17,779 nt of DNA from NCBI GenBank assembly GCA_964435925.1, contig CAYTBG010000058.1, positions 1-17,779 of the forward strand, given 5' to 3'. Positions 15,104 through 17,779 of this stretch are shown piece after piece; the first letter of the stretch is position 1; each line of letters begins with the position of its first letter. The stretch comes from SOIV01 sp964435925 (GTDB lineage Bacteria > Acidobacteriota > Aminicenantia > Aminicenantales > Aminicenantaceae). A model generated the notes under the pieces. The model did not search any database. It saw only the letters and a program-made list of their open reading frames with translations, and was not told the DNA's origin. A program made the translations under genes and the position numbers.

Positions 15104-16393
15104 AGGATAGATTTTGTAGAGAAGGCGGGGAAAAGGGATGGTTTCTCTTATATGCTTTATTTTACAGATCCAGGCGAGCATTCTTTCTATGCCCAACCCG
15201 AATCCAGAGTGGGGGACAGATCCGTATTTTCTTAAATCCAGGTACCACTCGTAATCTTCCCGGGGCAGCTTGAATTCTTTTATTTTCTTCTCAAGAAGAT
15301 CAAGGTCATGAATGCGCTGTCCTCCTCCGATTATCTCTCCGTATCCTTCTGAGGCGAGCATATCCACTCCCAGCACTAATTCAGGTCGCTTTTCGTCAGG
15401 CTGCATGTAAAAGGCCTTTATTTTAGCGGGAAAGCGGGTAATACATACAGGCAGGTCGAAGATCTCAGATATGAGAGCCTCTTCGGGCGCACCAAAATCA
15501 TCACCCCATTCCATTTTTGAGCCTTTTTTCTTGAGCATCTTTTGAGCTTCATCATAGGTTAAACGAGGGAATGGTTTTTTTATCCGTTCAAGGGGTTTTG
15601 TATCCCTTTCCAGAACTTCAAGCTCTTTCTTATTTTGTTCCAAAATGCGTTCCATTATGTAAACAACAAGATCTTCCCCCAATTTAGTTATATCCTCCAG
15701 CGTGGCAAAAGCCACTTCAGGCTCGACCATCCAGAATTCAATCAAATGTTTTCTTGTTTTTGACTTTTCTGCCCTGAAAGTTGGACCAAAACAATAGACC
15801 TTGCCAAAAGCCATAGCCGTGGCTTCGTTATAAAGCTGGCCGCTCTGACTAAGGAAAGCTTTCTGGTCAAAATAATCCGTTTCAAAAAGAGTGGTGGTAC
15901 CCTCGCAAGCGCTGGGTGTCAAAATCGGTGTGTCCATGAGACGGAAGCCCCTGTCGTCAAAAAAATCGCGTATGGTTTTTATGAGTTCTGTTCTTATTTG
16001 AAGAATGGCATGCTGTTTTTGTGAGCGGAGCCAGAGATGGCGATGTTCCATAAGGAAAGGAGTACTGTGAGCCTTGGGAGCTATAGGGTACTCATCAGCG
16101 ACCTGGAGAATTTCTACGTCCTTGATGGTTAGCTCGAAACCGCCGGGCGCTCTGCTATCCTCTTTAACCCGCCCCCTCACAATGAGAGATGATTCTTGAG
16201 TGAGGGTGTCGAACTTTTTAAAGAGGGGGTCGTCCTTTTTAGAGCCAAAGATCGTTCCCTGGATTAGCCCAGTGCCGTCTCTTATGAGCAGGAAACGGAC
16301 CTTTCCGCTTGAACGCTTATTAAAAACCCAACCTCTGATTTCAACTTCCTTATCTTTGAAGTTTGAAATATCTTCTATATAAGTCCACTTCAT
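15101..16393 (-). CDS. asnS: Asparaginyl-tRNA synthetase
   Basis: Class II synthetase that charges tRNA-Asn. 430 residues. The N-terminal OB-fold anticodon-binding domain covers about 16-100 (VEIRGWVFNKRSSGKVRFLL). Motif 2 is TFRAEKSKTRKHLIEFWMVEPE (205-226), whose pattern with EFWMVEPE favours Asn over Asp specificity. GYGEIIGGGQR follows, and motif 3 is GFGLGIERML (397-406), then IRETIPFPRLLYKIYP at the end. The C-terminus looks complete even though the stop lies in the inverted-repeat element. The gene is monocistronic in the window, with its own strong promoter and a leader near zero length. Aspartyl-tRNA synthetase is the main alternative, but the length and lack of a GAD domain argue against it. 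Confidence 0.95.
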   Translation of the reverse strand: MKWTYIEDISNFKDKEVEIRGWVFNKRSSGKVRFLLIRDGTGLIQGTIFGSKKDDPLFKKFDTLTQESSLIVRGRVKEDSRAPGGFELTIKDVEILQVADEYPIAPKAHSTPFLMEHRHLWLRSQKQHAILQIRTELIKTIRDFFDDRGFRLMDTPILTPSACEGTTTLFETDYFDQKAFLSQSGQLYNEATAMAFGKVYCFGPTFRAEKSKTRKHLIEFWMVEPEVAFATLEDITKLGEDLVVYIMERILEQNKKELEVLERDTKPLERIKKPFPRLTYDEAQKMLKKKGSKMEWGDDFGAPEEALISEIFDLPVCITRFPAKIKAFYMQPDEKRPELVLGVDMLASEGYGEIIGGGQRIHDLDLLEKKIKEFKLPREDYEWYLDLRKYGSVPHSGFGLGIERMLAWICKIKHIRETIPFPRLLYKIYP

Positions 16394-16402
16394 GTCTCAA
16401 GA

Positions 16403-16431
16403 ATTATAAAAAATAGAAAAGTTAAGGTCAA
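16403..16431 (-). promoter_or_regulatory. Strong sigma-70-type promoter of asnS, near-leaderless
   Basis: Minus strand: TTGACC (16431-16426), a 17-bp spacer and a perfect TATAAT (16408-16403). Five and six of six positions match consensus with ideal spacing. Only 9 nt separate the -10 box from the ATG at 16393, so the transcript should start within a few bases of the start codon. This leaves no room for a T-box riboswitch. Confidence 0.75.
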
Positions 16432-16670
16432 TTTATATTATTCAGGCGTAAGCATTTATTTTTTTTTGAGAAAAGGGAAAATCATTGATAAATTTAAATT
16501 ATAAAAGTAATAAAACTCTGCCCCTAAGCATTGACAGGATACGAGCTGTATGGTAATTGCAAATTATCTGATGATATAAAGAAAAGAAATTTTATTAAAA
16601 GCTATACTTGCTTATGCTAAAGAACTGCTTGCTCGAACAACTGATATAAGCGCACTATATATTTTTACAA

Positions 16671-16755
16671 TGTCATTGTGAGCCCTGAAAGGGCGCGGCA
16701 ATCTCTAAAGATGAATTAACGAGATCGCCACGTCGCTTCGCTCCTCGCGATGACA
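16671..16755. repeat. REPIN-like inverted pair of REP units
   Basis: The left unit (16671-16705) starts TGTCATTGTGAGCCC and ends GCGGCAATCTC. The right unit (16721-16755) is inverted, GAGATCGCC to CGCGATGACA. They are separated by a 15-bp spacer, and each is 35 bp. The left unit contains the hairpin GCCCT-GAA-AGGGC (16682-16694). Both units match the full unit at 14849-14884 at their ends. Confidence 0.8.
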
Positions 16756-16801
16756 CTGGAATAATTGCGTTTGTAGTAAAATCAAATTGTGCCTTTAAAC
16801 T

Positions 16802-16806
16802 GAGGA
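16802..16806 (+). promoter_or_regulatory. Ribosome binding site of the aldolase gene
   Basis: GAGGA six bases before the ATG at 16813, supporting that start. Confidence 0.6.
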
Positions 16807-16812
16807 AGTGAA

Positions 16813-17631
16813 ATGGGTAAGTCGATTGCCGTAAGTCAAGATCTAGAAAGCATCATAACAGACATAGCAGAAGTCGCCGGGATTCTATGGAAGCTGGGAT
16901 GGGCGGAGAGTAACGCAGGCAACATTTCTGTCAATGTCACAGAATACATTCCCGAAGATATTAAAGAATTGAATAAATTTCCTTCCAGAGAAATCGATAA
17001 AAGCTATCCTGAGCTATCCGGATTTTCCTTTTTTATTACTGGTGCTGGAGCGAGGATGCGCGACTTGGCAAAGGAGCCTTCTGGGAATGCTTGTATACTG
17101 CGCATAGCGGAGAAGTCAAACAGATATCATATTCTATGGGGGAAGAAGTCAGATTTAAATTTTGAACCCACCTCAGAAATTCATTCCCATTTGAGCATCC
17201 ACCGCTTTCTACTCGAGAAAAAATCTCCCCAAAAAGTCATTATCCATGCCCATCCTGAAGAACTGGTTGCTTTGACGCATGTCAATGAATATAAACAAGA
17301 GAGCAGATTAAACCGCCTGCTCTGGTCGATGAATCCAGCGGCAAAAATTATCATTCAAAAAGGTGTTGGCCTAGTTCCATACTGTGTTCCGGGCTCTGAT
17401 GAGCTTGCTCAAGCCACAATAAAAGCTATCGAGAAACATGATGTCGTTCTATGGGAGAAGCACGGATGCTTAGCCATCGGTGCGGATGTGCTTGAAACAT
17501 TCGATCAAGTTGATATCCTAAACAAGGCAGCTCGAACATTTTTCACATGCAAGAGTGCTGGTTTTAATCCTGAAGGATTATCCGATGTTCAGCTAGATGA
17601 GCTCGAGCGTTTATTTCGGCCTAAGAAGTAA
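16813..17631 (+). CDS. rhaD: Class II aldolase, rhamnulose-1-phosphate aldolase-like
   Basis: Zinc-dependent class II aldolase, 272 residues against 274 for E. coli RhaD, which splits L-rhamnulose-1-phosphate into DHAP and L-lactaldehyde. Shared landmarks are WKLGWAESNAGNISV (26-40), FFITGAGARMRDL (73-85), RYHILWG (104-110), PTSEIHSHL (119-127) with the putative catalytic Glu122, and the zinc ligands His145 and His147 in IIHAHPEELVALTHV, then His217 in LWEKHGCLAIG. GVGLVPYCVPGSDELAQAT (184-202) also follows RhaD. Where E. coli has LWEGS with a conserved Glu, this protein has LWSMN (170-174), so activity or substrate range could differ. It stands alone, without rhaA, rhaB or a regulator in view. 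L-fuculose-phosphate aldolase is less likely, being shorter (about 215 residues). Confidence 0.88.
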   Translation: MGKSIAVSQDLESIITDIAEVAGILWKLGWAESNAGNISVNVTEYIPEDIKELNKFPSREIDKSYPELSGFSFFITGAGARMRDLAKEPSGNACILRIAEKSNRYHILWGKKSDLNFEPTSEIHSHLSIHRFLLEKKSPQKVIIHAHPEELVALTHVNEYKQESRLNRLLWSMNPAAKIIIQKGVGLVPYCVPGSDELAQATIKAIEKHDVVLWEKHGCLAIGADVLETFDQVDILNKAARTFFTCKSAGFNPEGLSDVQLDELERLFRPKK

Positions 17632-17703
17632 AGGAATGAGCGCTAATTAATCATAGAGTATTTGAAGGGAAACTCGTGGAAGGAGAAGTAACTAAAAGAA
17701 GCA

Positions 17704-17725
17704 TCTCCAAATCTGTGATTGGAGA
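17704..17725 (+). terminator. Weak hairpin downstream of the aldolase gene
   Basis: TCTCCAA and TTGGAGA form a 7-bp stem with an 8-nt loop, about 70 bp after the stop codon. No T-tract follows, so intrinsic termination is doubtful. The rest of 17632-17779 shows nothing recognisable. Confidence 0.2.
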
Positions 17726-17779
17726 AGGTTTTGGGAAATAGCCTGGCTCCCTTCAGATTTTTAACGCCATTCTCCATTC

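Larger units (their letters stand above)
16394..16812 (+). other. Intergenic region between asnS and the class II aldolase gene
   Basis: 419 bp. It holds the asnS promoter (16403-16431), an AT-rich stretch without recognisable features (16432-16670), a REPIN-like pair (16671-16755) and the aldolase leader. Within 16580-16681 there is a 33-codon open stretch without a start codon that ends in the first REP arm. It may be a remnant of a gene but could be chance. No promoter for the aldolase gene was convincing; TAAAAT at 16777-16782 is a possible -10 without a good -35. Confidence 0.65.

Noticed and set aside
16394..16440. T-box leader for asnS
   Set aside because: The predicted transcript starts within a few bases of the ATG, so no leader exists to hold one.
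16580..16681. 33-codon coding-like stretch before the REPIN
   Set aside because: It has no start codon or ribosome binding site and no recognised similarity. It could be a gene remnant, but the evidence is too thin to call a pseudogene.

Overview
The window reads as an ordinary chromosomal segment of a bacterium with modest GC, mostly housekeeping genes packed into operons with 4-bp ATGA overlaps. Several traits suggest an anaerobic, Acidobacteriota-related lineage such as Candidatus Aminicenantes: a fused bifunctional FtcD, paired secreted M16 peptidase-like proteins, a short SAH hydrolase, and dispersed 'GTCATTGCGAG...GCAATCTC' and 'AAAAGGGGACAGGC' repeats. This placement is inference from gene content and was not tested by any search. 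No phage, CRISPR array, tRNA, rRNA or transposase gene is visible.

Layout. (1) 1-764 (+): the 3' part of a metal ABC transporter permease whose start lies before the window. (2) 789-5870 (-): transcribed right to left as two secreted M16-type proteins, bifunctional FtcD and, after an 83-bp gap, a macrodomain protein. (3) 5871-6249: a divergent intergenic region with an irregular cluster of GGGGACAGGC-type repeats. (4) 6250-8715 (+): metK and ahcY, the SAM synthesis and SAH removal steps of the methyl cycle. (5) 8717-14712 (-): a compact operon read rimO, pgpA, cinA, thpR, plsY, gpsA, TPR protein. (6) 14713-15100: REP-like units, a 19-bp tandem repeat, and a 188-bp element bounded by imperfect inverted repeats whose right arm contains the asnS stop codon. 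(7) 15101-16393 (-): asnS. (8) 16394-16812: a strong asnS promoter and a REPIN-like inverted pair. (9) 16813-17631 (+): a RhaD-like class II aldolase.

How the genes work together. gpsA makes glycerol-3-phosphate, plsY acylates it to lysophosphatidate, and pgpA finishes phosphatidylglycerol, so the long operon links phospholipid synthesis with ribosome modification (rimO), nucleotide repair or salvage (cinA) and RNA end processing (thpR). FtcD feeds one-carbon units into folate, while metK and ahcY run the methyl cycle from the other side of the repeat-filled divergent region.

The points most worth a second look are: both M16 proteins appear to lack an intact zinc-binding HxxEH; asnS, and possibly rimO, have promoters whose -10 box ends only 9 nt before the start codon, implying near-leaderless mRNAs; and three different small repeat families fill the intergenic spaces. 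I did not find a convincing new multi-gene defence or metabolic system.
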